A stretch of 64,000 nt of DNA. It comes from Hetaerina americana (lineage: Eukaryota > Arthropoda > Insecta > Odonata > Calopterygidae). The notes under the pieces were generated by a model. It saw only the letters and a list, made by a program, of their open reading frames with translations. It had not been told where the DNA came from and ran no database searches. The translations under genes and the position numbers were made by a program. Position 1 is the first letter of the stretch. Each line of letters starts with the position of its first letter. Of the stretch, positions 1-11,130 are shown piece after piece. The stretch is taken from NCBI GenBank assembly GCA_022747635.1, contig JAKTNV010000011.1:16467975-16531974 (forward strand). The letters are read 5' to 3'.

Positions 1-898
1 TTGCATTGTATTTAGAACTTGTTTCCTCACTTACTCCAAACAGCTTCTCATTTCCTGCTTAATACAATCAAATGACCGTACAACATTCCTATCCACCTAT
101 ACATACATCTCCAAACACTTTCCTCTTATCCCCTCTTCAATCAATAATAGTAATATCAAATTTTCACATCTAGATAGGATAACATTCCATACAAAGCACT
201 ATTTTATCATCTTCCTTTCAATTTGCTACAATTCCATACTTCAAATCCTGTTTTTCTTATTAAAACCAGAATATCCCGTGTTTTCACCTCATTTTTTTAC
301 TTACCTGGGCCTCTGTACCTATGTCGCTTCAATCGCTACATATCTTTCTCCTTCTGCATAGGCTCTCATCTCCTCTGGGTTAACAACTTCGTGACGTTTC
401 CCTTTGGCTTATTTTTGACCCATTCTCATCTCCAACTTATCCCAGATGTTTGCTAACTTCTCTTCAGCAATGTTTAGGATCTTTATATGAGGACAATAAT
501 GTAATGAAGTACTTGAGTGCCTAACTCTTACCCGGTGAATACGTCTATAACTTATTCAAACGACAATGTATTGAATGGGCACACGTGATAGGCTCGAATA
601 CTAAAAGTTATCCTTCCAGGCTAAGTTCTGATCGTGATCAGATGAATACTAGATGAGATTCCTGATGAAGCAAACCACTCAGTCTCGTCATACGTGAACG
701 GCGCGGGTGGGCGACTAGGCGCGTGCGAGAATAAGCAAATTGACTGCAATGTGATCGGAGTCTCACTTGTGGCGCGGGTACATGCATTTTACCCGCACTC
801 CCGCATAAAATTAGCATTCAAAACAAGTTTCTGACCAAGAGAAATTCGTACTCTTGTCGAGAATACAAGAATGGTGAGAAATTGTTATTAATAGTAGT
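1..898. other. AT-rich intergenic DNA, no gene seen
   Basis: No frame here has splice signals or a recognisable protein. Positions about 60-470 are pyrimidine-rich on the plus strand and faintly resemble the minus-strand LINE tails seen near 30.5 and 51.2 kb, for example a shared stretch reading acaacattcctatcc, but the match is too short to call. Positions 690-800 are locally GC-rich. Confidence 0.5.
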
Positions 899-940
899 CT
901 ATCGGCTCAGGTAGGTTTTAGATGAACCCAAATGAAAAGT

Positions 941-1005
941 GTAGCATTGCTTCGTACCCACGGGATAGCATTGTTTCGTTTTCATAGGGTACGAAGCAAT
1001 GCTAC
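941..1005. repeat. 19-bp perfect inverted repeat beside a LINE 3' end
   Basis: GTAGCATTGCTTCGTACCC at 941-959 is exactly complementary to 987-1005, with a 27-base loop. The loop itself holds a diverged third copy of the arm (about 965-980). Just upstream, 900-925 (ggctcaggtaggttttagat) matches the start of the LINE 3' tails at 30.42, 42.11 and 51.07 kb, so the hairpin sits against a severely truncated LINE end. It could be a small fold-back element; no target duplication was identified. Confidence 0.6.
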
Positions 1006-1030
1006 TCTTCAAAGCTCCTCCCCACATGAG

Positions 1031-1900
1031 TGCACCATTGAACCCCATATTACAGTAAATTAAAATAAAAATATAAAGTATTTTTCTAGTTTTTAGAAAG
1101 AAAACAAATTATATTTTAATATTTTTAAGCAAATGAGTTTTCTTTAGTTCATAGTGAAAAAATAGAAAGTATTAAAATGGAAAAAATTGGTGAAACAAAC
1201 ACCACGCAAATTTTTAAGAGAGGGCAAAGCTTTTATGCATAAAATAAACCCTTACCAAAGCTATGTGCCTTTTTTATTTGATTACAATATGAGCAGTGCT
1301 GTGAGCAGCACTTCACATGATGACCTACAATATTGTATTGTTAAAAATAATTAAATTAAAATATAAATTTTTATTTTCTTTTTCTCAAGATTCTTATGAA
1401 GCCTCTTTTAATAATATTGTAACGGTGAAAATTGAAATAAATCCATCAGCGTTCAGTATTTATGGTATTTTTCACATTAACTTGGTATCAGCTTCTCTCC
1501 GCTAATCATTGTAATCTCTAACTTTACTCGTAATTTCTTGTATAATTTGGGGCGTAATATTACTCTTGTAATAACTTACACAAATATGATCTCAACTCCA
1601 GATAGGTTAATAAAAGTACGACTTGACAACGATGTTCGTCATCAACTGTCATCTTGCTAAAATATATGATAATTATCATATTTTCATGCATTTGAGAGTA
1701 GCATATCAAAACTCGTGTTCATATTTGTGCATATACCAGCTTGTAACTCAGCTCGCAAAATAACATAAATCTCGGAAATAAATAAATCAGTCCAGCCGAG
1801 TATTAATAAAGGACAAACGAGCAATGAAATATTTTACACTGAAAATTTACTATTACATGATTATAGTTTCCACGACTTGTCCTCTTCCTCAAAACACTTA
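1031..1900. other. AT-rich intergenic DNA
   Basis: Nothing coding is visible. An 18-bp perfect palindrome (atatgataattatcatat) lies at 1664-1681; at this AT content it may be chance. Confidence 0.5.
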
Positions 1901-3860
1901 ACGAAATTATGAAGCTGTCAAAAAATACGGACAATAATAAAAATGTAACGTTAAATGTAAATGTGTTCATCACTTCCAATGTCGGGAAGAGATACCACCC
2001 GAGTAACGCCCGAGACTTTAAATTTCAATCGCAGCAAATTCGCAGGCTCCGACTCGAGTATGTGTGGGCAGGCGCAAGAACATTTTGTGAGGTGGGCAAC
2101 GCACGGCCGCGATGGCAAAACCTGAGGAGGTTCGGGACTGCAGGTGTGAAGAGCATGAGGAGGAAGGAATTGAGCGGAGGCCACGGAGAGGGAATGGAAC
2201 GGGAAGAAGAGGGATGGCAGTGGCTGGGCGGGCGAGATGGAGACTTCAACTACGAGAAGTTCAGGAGATTTCAATGCGCGAGGGGTTGATGTCAGAGCGG
2301 TCGGAGGGGAGGTATGGGTGTGAGTGGAGAAAGACTTTTCTTGAAGATGGTGGGGAGGAGACAGTTCTTCCCGTGGCCTAAGAAGATGTGATTTCGGTGT
2401 TTTTCAAGGGAAAATAGATGGGCTTGCGAGATCAGTGAGCGGGAAGGGGCAACCTTCTTGAAACTATTTTCGTATCCGGTCCTTCAGGGCACTGGTGCGC
2501 CTGACAGCGAAAGGGTCACGGGTTAAATATCCATTCCCATCCGTCATTTGAACTTTGAACCCAAAGATATGTTTAATCTAGCCTTTCATACTTCCTTATT
2601 AAATCCTAGAATGTCAAGTTAATAAATGTCATAAAAATTCATGCATAGAACCCCGAGCAACGATTTTGGCGTTCATGAGTTTATTCTTATATGTAGAGCT
2701 TTCCCTAGAACAATAAGTTACATACGTAATTACATACATAGGTCTTGGCAGCTCTTCCTTCAAATATCCCTCTATCTGTTCTACTGTATACGTACAAATC
2801 CCTGCGTCGCCATTGAGGAGAATTTCTTGATATTCTCCCTGCTTTTGCATTGCTAACAATCATTTAGATCTTCATAAAGTAACAAAATTATCATAGAAGA
2901 ATTTTTCAGCATTAATTTCGGCAAATGTAAGATTTTGAGGAAAGAAAATATTCTCGCCTTGATGATTTAGGTGAAGTTACGTCCTTCTCTGTCGATGAGG
3001 CCAACGGGTTAAATATCCTATTTACTTTCCACGATAAACTATATACGTGATCATGACGGAAGACCATCAATCTGCTTCCCCTCTCCGCTGACACGTCGCA
3101 GATCCTCTTATCTCGCGGCCGAAAAGGAGGGCCAGACGCCTCGCCCGCGACACGCCCGAATCAGACTCGCCCTCCAAAACTAAGATGGGGAAAAAAAAGA
3201 ATAATCGCTCTTCTCCTCGCCTCAAAAATAAAGAAAAACGTCCAGGGGACCGCTCCCCACCTCCGCCTTAGAGATCCGTGGCGCACTCTTTGCTCCCCAC
3301 ACCGGAAAACACCAAATAACCCGCAAAAGAAAAAAATACGATAATAATAAATAACTAAATCATCAAGGGGACCACAGCGATTCGTCGGGGGTTCTCTTCC
3401 GGCATTTCTGCGGGACACGCCCTGAGGATTCCACTTGATCGTCCTCTCCTTCTCCGCCCCCCCCCTCTCTCCACCCTCCCCACTCCTCCTCCCATGGGGC
3501 CGATTACTCTGGAGGGAGAAGATCGAAGGACTCTACGCCACAATCCTCCCCCAACCCCCACATACGCGGAGTCTCAAAATTTCCCCCACACCATCACTCA
3601 CGGGAAAGCTAAAGCAATGTTTGCCCGGCCGTGGAATACGCCCCACCATCTCCCCCTTAAACTTTTCCCCTTCCGCGAACCACTCACATCCCCTACCTCC
3701 CCAACCACCTCGATGCCTCCACCCTGATACAAGAAAACGATGCGTCAGCGAGGTATTTTGGTGGTTGGGGGAAGTTCTCTGAGGGTCGATGGGTTTGATG
3801 GAATGAGGGTGTTGGAGGACGAGGGTGGGGAGGCCCGAAAAATATGATTAATCGGGTTCT
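1901..3860. other. GC-rich, strand-biased intergenic block
   Basis: The plus strand is purine-rich at about 2090-2370 and pyrimidine-rich at about 3400-3730. This bias opens several overlapping frames on both strands, which have low-complexity Arg/Gly/Glu or Pro/Ser content, no splice context and no known domain. I read them as composition artefacts, not genes. Confidence 0.5.
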
Positions 3861-4680
3861 GAGTCGCCCGCGATTTGTTTAAACGGCTATCAGTTTAAGT
3901 GAATCATATGATTAAGTATAGTCCACCACGTACTGCTCGCGCTTAGTTCTTTAGATGAGAAAACATATTGTTTTCATATAGATTTTTAAGTTTTCTCCAT
4001 CACCTTTCGCAAAAGTTAACATTTCATCAGTTTCTGATATAAACACTAAGCGGTCCGCAGGTAACGCCCCATGGGTGGGATGAGGTCGTTGACGGGTTTC
4101 AGCATTGCAAAAGGTAAATCAGATTATAACCTCTTCGATTTATAATGAAATACTTTTGTCTATAATGATTTCAATTGTTTATCCCATAACTTATCGAAGC
4201 ATATGATTGCCAACACCTAACCTATACCATCAATGAGGATCGTAAGTAAAATGGGGTGTTTAATCTCTGGCATTAAATGCTCAATGGAAAGAAAATAATG
4301 AGTTGGTGAAACACTAGTACAGAGAAGACCAGATAAAAACTAAATCTACGGCGTTAGGCAAAAAGACTTGCTATAATCGAGATTTATAAATGGTCTAGGC
4401 TACAACAAGCTTCATCAACGATATATTGTTCTTAACTTATTCGTAAGACCTAATCTGCCGCAGTGCACTAGGTTTTGTCATAGTCATAAAATATACACTT
4501 AAGTTTCACACATTTTACTAGAAAAGCGGTCCATTAATTACAATCTCAACCAATCGAATTGCGGTTTTTCGATGAAAAGTATACACTATGGTTTTTAACA
4601 CTGTCTTACAAGATTGCATTAGCCATATTAACAATATTTAATCGGTAAAAATATTATCTAATCAATATAAATAAGTCTGG
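3861..4680. other. AT-rich intergenic DNA, nothing seen
   Basis: No long frames, RNA genes or repeats were recognised in this stretch. Confidence 0.4.
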
Positions 4681-4856
4681 GCACCTGCAGCTCCACCCAA
4701 GCTATGTGATTTTTCGGGTACCAGGTCTTCCTGCGAAACCATAATCGGCACAGGGAGAGGAACTGGCCCCCCTACCCTGATGTGTGAATTTCACACGCCG
4801 TCGAGGTTAGTCCTGGGTGAACTCTACCATCACCTACCAAACCGACCTTCGTGTTG
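4681..4856 (+). repeat. SINE family C, partial copy without tRNA head
   Basis: The segment contains the conserved core seen in four other places in the window: an aagctatgtgatttttcgggtaccaggtcttcctg-like stretch, then a cacaggga..ggaactggccccc..accctgatgtgtgaatttcacac-like stretch, then a gggtgaactctaccatcacctacc-like end. Minus-strand copies are at 31.7, 37.0, 42.5 and 55.2 kb. This copy starts inside the core, so the tRNA-like part is missing or unrecognisable. Confidence 0.65.
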
Positions 4857-7800
4857 ATTACTGTGTTTATGGTTATAATAATACGTATATTAAGACCGGT
4901 GCGAACGCCTAAGCTGGAAGGTTTAATGATGACGAGACAATAGTTGATGAACAGACAGAGTACGGGTTATAGTGGGAGTAAAGTGAGATCAACCGAACTG
5001 AGAGGAGGAAGGAAGGTGACCAGAAATATACTCAAAAGAAACTCTTTGAAAGGATTAAAAAAATACCATGAAGTCGAAAATAAATACAATTTCAACGGAG
5101 GAAATGTTTGTAGCCAGGTAACTGAAAACGAAAAGGAATGATATTTAAATAATATCACGGCAAATAAAAAAGGTACAACACGAATTGCAGTTAAAGGCGG
5201 ATTTTTTTAAAAATATTCGAATCTATTACTATATCGCCGCGATAAGTGAATATATCTCCACATAGTTAACGCGGATACTGATTCTGTTAGCTTAGATACT
5301 GATAACTTTTACGCATTGTCGTGGAAAATCATTTTTATTTTATTATATCTTTTAAATTCACGATATCATTAGAATTACAGGGTAATTGTAGAGAAGGCAG
5401 GCTAAAAATGAGTACAAAAAATTCACAAAAACTGACCCATTGGAATTCGACGCAAATTTTAGACAGGTATTTCATTTTTCTTGAAGTTCGTGAGGAAATT
5501 ATTATTCGTATGAGAGGATAAGGCTTTCTGTGGACTATTCTGGGGTCAAGGTTTCATAGCTTGCTGCTCGCTGCCAAAAACATAACCTTAAAATTTCACG
5601 AAAATATTCACATGACTGTTACATACTCGAATACTTTGCATTTTACGTCCAGCATATCACCTCTAATTTCCTTAAGACTTCATTTTAATCTGAATTAGGC
5701 GTCCCACGGCTTTTAATGCCTTAAAAGAATAGCTCACAATACTAACGAAACTATTTTCATAGCAAGTGCACAGCTCCATTACGTTCAAATAATTCAGAGT
5801 AATCTTTTTTAGCACATTTTCTATTTAGCATAATTAGAAGGTCAATTTCAAGAATGAAAATATGTGGAAAATGGGATGGCCCTTGTGCATAAAATATTTC
5901 TCGCAAATAGTTTCTTTGCTAATTCTCATGTGACTCAATTTCTGAAATAAAAGCTCTAAGATTACGAGCACACTTAATGCTGCATTAATTACCTGCTAAA
6001 AAAATCATTAACAATTTAGTGATTCACACCTTATTCTTCATTTACTTAGATCGTAGCTATTTTTACACCTTGGTCTTTAAATAAGAGTTTAAGTGGCAGT
6101 TAATGCCGTCTGATATTTTACTATCATAAAAAGGAGATATTTCGGCACATGTCACCCTCTTTTTTTAGCACTCAATAATGTTTTATATTCCAGGAATACC
6201 ATAAAATCTCACAATCTTAATCAGGAAAATATATGCTGAATTTCTGTTCTGAACATGTGAGCTTCAATTGCCTTGAAAACAAGTTTGCTGTTGATCTTTG
6301 TATCGCTTTTTCGCTAAACGAGAATTTTAATCAACGACGGTGATGTTCCTAGCGTCAAAATTCATCAAAAAAACATTTTCTAGGCTGTTTTCAGTCAATA
6401 CTTCTCGCTCCACTCGGACAGATGCATTTGAATCCATTTAACTCCTAATTGTATGAAACATTCGACAAAATCTCCTGGTCCTTCCCTCACCGTAAAGTAA
6501 AAATGCCTTCGCACGTGATTAAAAACAATCGACTTGAAATAAAAAGAAAAACGTCTCTCCCAGGGTCAACAGATGAAGGGAAAATCACTTTGGCATCCGT
6601 GCACGACCCGCCTCTTTCCGCGGAAAGGCCGGCCCTAATAAGGGCCTAATTCAAAACTATTTGGATGCAACACCAGTCCCTCAGCGACGCAGAGAATAAT
6701 AAAGAAAAATTGAGAAAAAATAAAGAAACTGGAAATTTTCTAAAGAGAGAATCGTGACCGGACGCCATTTTTCTTGTCTTGCTGGTACCATTCTGGCACG
6801 GAGGATGGATGGATGTATTATCGGCACTGGTATGGAGGTAGAGTAGGAGGGCGTTTGCACGTAGTCGGCGAGAGAGGAGGCAGGAATGCAGAGGGAGGGG
6901 GGGTGGTGGTTTGGCCGGAGGATGGATGGAGAGGTTGGAGGGGATCGTAAAAGTCTTGCCGGGCTTTCGCGAATGCTACCAGGGGCTACGTTCGAGGTCG
7001 ACAGGGGGATGAGTAGATGTCTGCGGCGCAGAGTTGTTGGTAGTGTCGAGAGGAGGCAGGCGGTCGCGAATGGGGGGAAATACGAAAGAATGAGTCCAGA
7101 GATGGTGATGATAATGGGAGGTGGTGTTAGATAAGGAAGGTAGGGAAGAATGCTATCCCACCGCGACTCTCAAAAGGTCGAAACGTTTTCGTCTGATCGA
7201 GAGCGTTTAGCGAGATGGGCTGGAAAAAATGATACCCGTGTGCTTTATCGTAAACACCAAAAATCCAAGTCGGAGGTATTCTTCCACTTAGGGCTAGTGA
7301 GGCACGTTATTTTGGAAAAAAATCATCGCACTCATAAGTTATCATTTAAAAGATTAGTTTGCCTCAACCACTCCCTCTACTCGCCGTTAACCTATCATCA
7401 TCTTCACTAAAAAGTTCTCTATCTTCACCTTTCTGCATCTGTACCTTCTCCAGTATTCATTCTTCTTAACCTCTGATTCAATAACGTACTACATATCGGG
7501 GTGGAAAATCATTGCAAGGAAAACTTATCGCAGCAAATATTCCTTGGGAAAATACTTATCGTGGAGAAAAATAATCATAATTTCAAAGAAACACACTGCT
7601 GTTTTTCGAGGGACTGTCTGAGCCTAAGTCTCTGAGAGGAAGAGGGAGAAATATGTAACTTATCAAGCATTCGCTCTAAACTTAATTCGCTGAAGTGACA
7701 ACGATAGGGAATAACGACGCAAGGGCATTAACATCATTGGTATCATAATGAATGAAAAGAGATAACAGTGATGCAGGAATAAATAAAAGCGAAATTAGAG

Positions 7801-8500
7801 TCGCTGCAAGCGATTGCAATGGTATTTGCGAGATATTTTTCATAAAAATACCTTATCAAAAACGTCTGAACAGTTTTATTTCTAAATGAACGCACAATTA
7901 GGTTTTTTGTTGTTGTTAAAGTAAACTTTGCAAATATTCTCGCAGAGATGTCTCATTTCTGAATGGAGTCAAATGTAAATCACAGTGCGGTGAGATCTCT
8001 GAGAGTATTCATTAATCTGTTATCCGATAAAATTCGATTTTAACTTTTAAAAATTTCAATGAGGGTTGAAGCTGGGACTATGCGGAAAAGGATTCACCAA
8101 TTCTTTCTGACTCCAATATCTCAATAGACTTCAACTTCATCTCAATCTAGCAGACATACTTTCTCGTCGAGTACCGCCATCTAAAGAGGGAGAGAGAGAA
8201 TTAAACTACCATTAAGTGAGACAGAGATTCAACCACCATCCGGTCGTTGCGTGGCAGAGTCCACAGAGAAAATGTGTAAAAGCCGATAGAATCGGTGGGG
8301 TGGTCTCTATTAACCTATAAAAATATTCTTTTAAGCCTCTTTATGTTTCGATTCCTCTCCCTTCTATATTCTCTATATCCCGATGTATACGTATCAACTG
8401 CGAATGCTGTGAAAATGAAGACGAAAACTCTTCAGGTAGTCACTAAGGATCAATAAATGATAGAAATATATATGATGTATGACTTGGTGAGCGCGTATTA
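4857..8500. other. Intergenic DNA with a G-rich patch
   Basis: Mostly AT-rich with no recognisable gene. Positions about 6840-7135 are strongly G-rich on the plus strand and give a short Arg/Gly frame that I consider spurious. A gagagagaga purine tract lies near 8190. Confidence 0.45.
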
Positions 8501-8740
8501 ACTCGATATTTCATTTTCTTTGTGACCTTACCGGTATTTCATTTGACTCGGACAAGCTTTCGCTCATCATCAGGTCTCCCAGATGTCAACCCGTCCTAGT
8601 TTACACAGATGCCCTTGATGGGATCCGACCCCGTGACCTTTGTGTGTTTCGGGAGGAGACCGCGTAACTTACGGCACGATTCCGGAGGCCGTCACTTGTA
8701 GCTGTCTGCCGGTCCGATAATCAACTGATAAATGCCTAGG
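8501..8740. repeat. Possible dispersed repeat with catcatcagg signature
   Basis: The stretch acaagctttcgctcatcatcagg at about 8552-8575, followed by a gggatccgaccccgtgacc-like segment (about 8619-8638), resembles 3' ends of interspersed repeats. A related motif (ttcgacggcacgaccgtcgtcatcag) is at about 24174-24199. The second segment may be a degenerate tRNA-like box B. The family is not identified. Confidence 0.25.
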
Positions 8741-10789
8741 CTCGTGACCCATTCATCCCATTAAATGGAGTCCTTGGCGTGAACTTTTCTCAGAAATTTA
8801 AATAAATTCTTTGATGATACTTAAAATCTACCTGCCGGTTCACGACAAATCTTAATGTCGTTGAAGAAACTGACTCTGAGTTACCGCCCGAGGTAATGAA
8901 TCTTGGGCCGGCAAGCACACACGAGGATGTGAATAATTAGTGGGGAGCGGTGGTGGCATACCCCCTCCTCCCCTCCTTATATGCTGATCGAATCCGAGAA
9001 GGCGGAAACGATGGAGAGCCCACCTTACGTGTTAAAGAGAGGAGGAAGGAACTGGAGGACCTTCGCGGTAGGCGACCGATGCCGGCGAAATTCGGGCGAG
9101 GCTTTTACGATGATCGAGATGAGTAAAACCGGAGGGTTGGAGTAGTAAGAGGGGCGGGTGGCAGGGAGGGAGGGAAGGAGCGGAGGCAAGGGAGGGAGGT
9201 GGGACTGAGACGACCTTGCCGTTGGGAAGAAAAAGAAGTCTCAGTTCCATCTTGGGCGTCTTTTTATCCCCTTCCTTTCGCCCTTCTTAAATGTTCTCGA
9301 TACCGAACACCGTGGCACTCGCCGGTGTGACAAGGAAGATTGGGCAGAGGCCAGCGTCGTCAGATCGTTTTCAGCGATCGAAATGTAGCAAACACACAGG
9401 CTGACCTCGGATACCCGACGCTTCGGATTCGTGGACGGACGGTGGGAGCGGATTCTTTCCGTAAAAAATTGCTGGCGTGAGGTAACCGCGATTGGTAATA
9501 CTGTCCGCCAGTATTAGTAAGCCGTAAAACTGCTACTAAACTTTATTGAAATTATGTAACAAAGATATCGTTTGTAGATGCCCATACCCCGGTCACAGTT
9601 ATTCGAATCGTCAATTGATCGTGATTGGTCTCGATTTTAATATGGCATATTATATTAAATCTAGAGAAATTCCTTGATATACGTAAACATTTTTTACGGA
9701 AAGCAAAAAAATATGAAAGCGTCGTTCCTAGAAAAAGTAGGATGGGTCTCCAAACCCGGAGAGAGCGAACGTGAAGAATAATTGTAGAAAATACAGGCCA
9801 TTTTAGGGATCCGCATTATATTGGTAGATTTGAACACACGGATAAAATAATAGACCTATATTCCACATAATTAGTGATCACGATTGAAAAAAAAGATTAG
9901 GTACTCCAACCAGAACGATCGGAAAAATAACTGTAATCAGAATAGGTTATCCTGTCACGAACACATTAAATTCACCCGATTTTGCATAATATAGGATTGT
10001 GTCCCAAAACACTCTGCTACACTGCCCAGTGACGGATAGTGGGATTTAACCTGCTCGTAAATATATTTGTGATTTTTTTCACGAAGAGTTTAAATTTTCG
10101 ATAAAATTCCATGTCCACTTCGCCATTTTACACTTGGTGTTTCTTTTTCCGCGTAAGAATACTAATTTTTGGTCATCAAGAGGCTAGAAAGACGTTAAGC
10201 GAAACAGTTGGGATCACTGGTCGTGAGGAGGGTAATAAAATAATAAATTTCAAGTAATGCAGCAAATGTGATATTGGTTAAATGAGAGAAGAAAAAACTA
10301 ATAACGTTAATGAAGCTAAACTAAAAGTTAAAATAATTTGGTTATATCCAGATGTGGAACAATATAATTCCTTGTCATCAACTCTTATATATCTGAAGGA
10401 ATAGATCTCTGAACACATAATCGGAAAGAGAGTTGAAGCATTTGTTAGCGGTAAAAATTTCTAAAATCAACTTACGTTTTTCAGTTCTTCTCTTACAGCC
10501 TGTTCATGCATGTTCCTCTTTTGCGGCGGTAACGGTGGTCAATTTTGCGGCAGGGGTAGAACAGGAACAAAAAAAGGCGAGGAACAATTGAGAAAGAATT
10601 GGCGATGGCTAGTGGGAGGAATTTAGAAAATAGAATCCCCCGCGTTGGAGAAAAGCATACGTGCAAAGCTGGCAGAATATCTTAAGCGAAAAAGGATTCC
10701 TTCAAATAGGAAAGTCTACTTAACACAAAATAAAAGGCTCAAATTCAGAAAATACATCATCAATACATGTGCGAGTACAAGTATGGAGT
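8741..10789. other. Intergenic DNA with GC-rich island
   Basis: Positions 8880-9450 are GC-rich, G-biased on the plus strand, and include a quadruplex-type motif listed separately. The rest is AT-rich. No gene structure is visible. Confidence 0.45.
9151..9174 (+). other. G-quadruplex-type motif
   Basis: Five runs of three or more G (GGGG, GGG, GGG, GGG, GGG), separated by loops of one to five bases, meet the standard four-run G-quadruplex pattern on the plus strand. Formation is a prediction only. Confidence 0.55.
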
Positions 10790-11130
10790 GTGCGTTAATT
10801 CTCATGCGAGTCATGGACGATGGGGGCAGAACATAAAAGAAGATTGGAAGCAATGGAAATTTAATATGTTGCAGAAGATTGATGGTGATGAAGTGGTCAC
10901 ATCGAATAATTGACGAAGAGATTCTATGAAGACTCGGCGATGAAATAAATTTAAAGAAAATATTGAAAATAAGAAGAGGCATACTTAGCAGATTCATTCT
11001 GAGGGATGATGGTTGGGAGACAGCGCTGGAAGCAAAAGTTAACAGAGAGAATGACAGGGGTAGAACCTGGGTGAGATGCGCACTTGGCGCACGAAACAAA
11101 TTAACCTTTAAAGCGGAAGAATTTAAATAA
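10790..11130 (+). mobile_element. Decayed LINE reverse transcriptase C-terminus
   Basis: Translated fragments in shifting frames match the conserved C-terminal region of non-LTR retrotransposon polyproteins. A CESWTMG..HKRRLEAMEI block is at about 10804-10860, then a KWSHRIIDEEIL block (about 10890-10926), then an LSRFILRDDGWE..ALEAKV block (about 10985-11040). The order agrees with LINE proteins, where a YG.ETWT..RRLEAFEMWCWRR segment precedes a GHILR..EG..GKRGRGR segment. Several stops and frame changes show it is dead. Confidence 0.7.
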
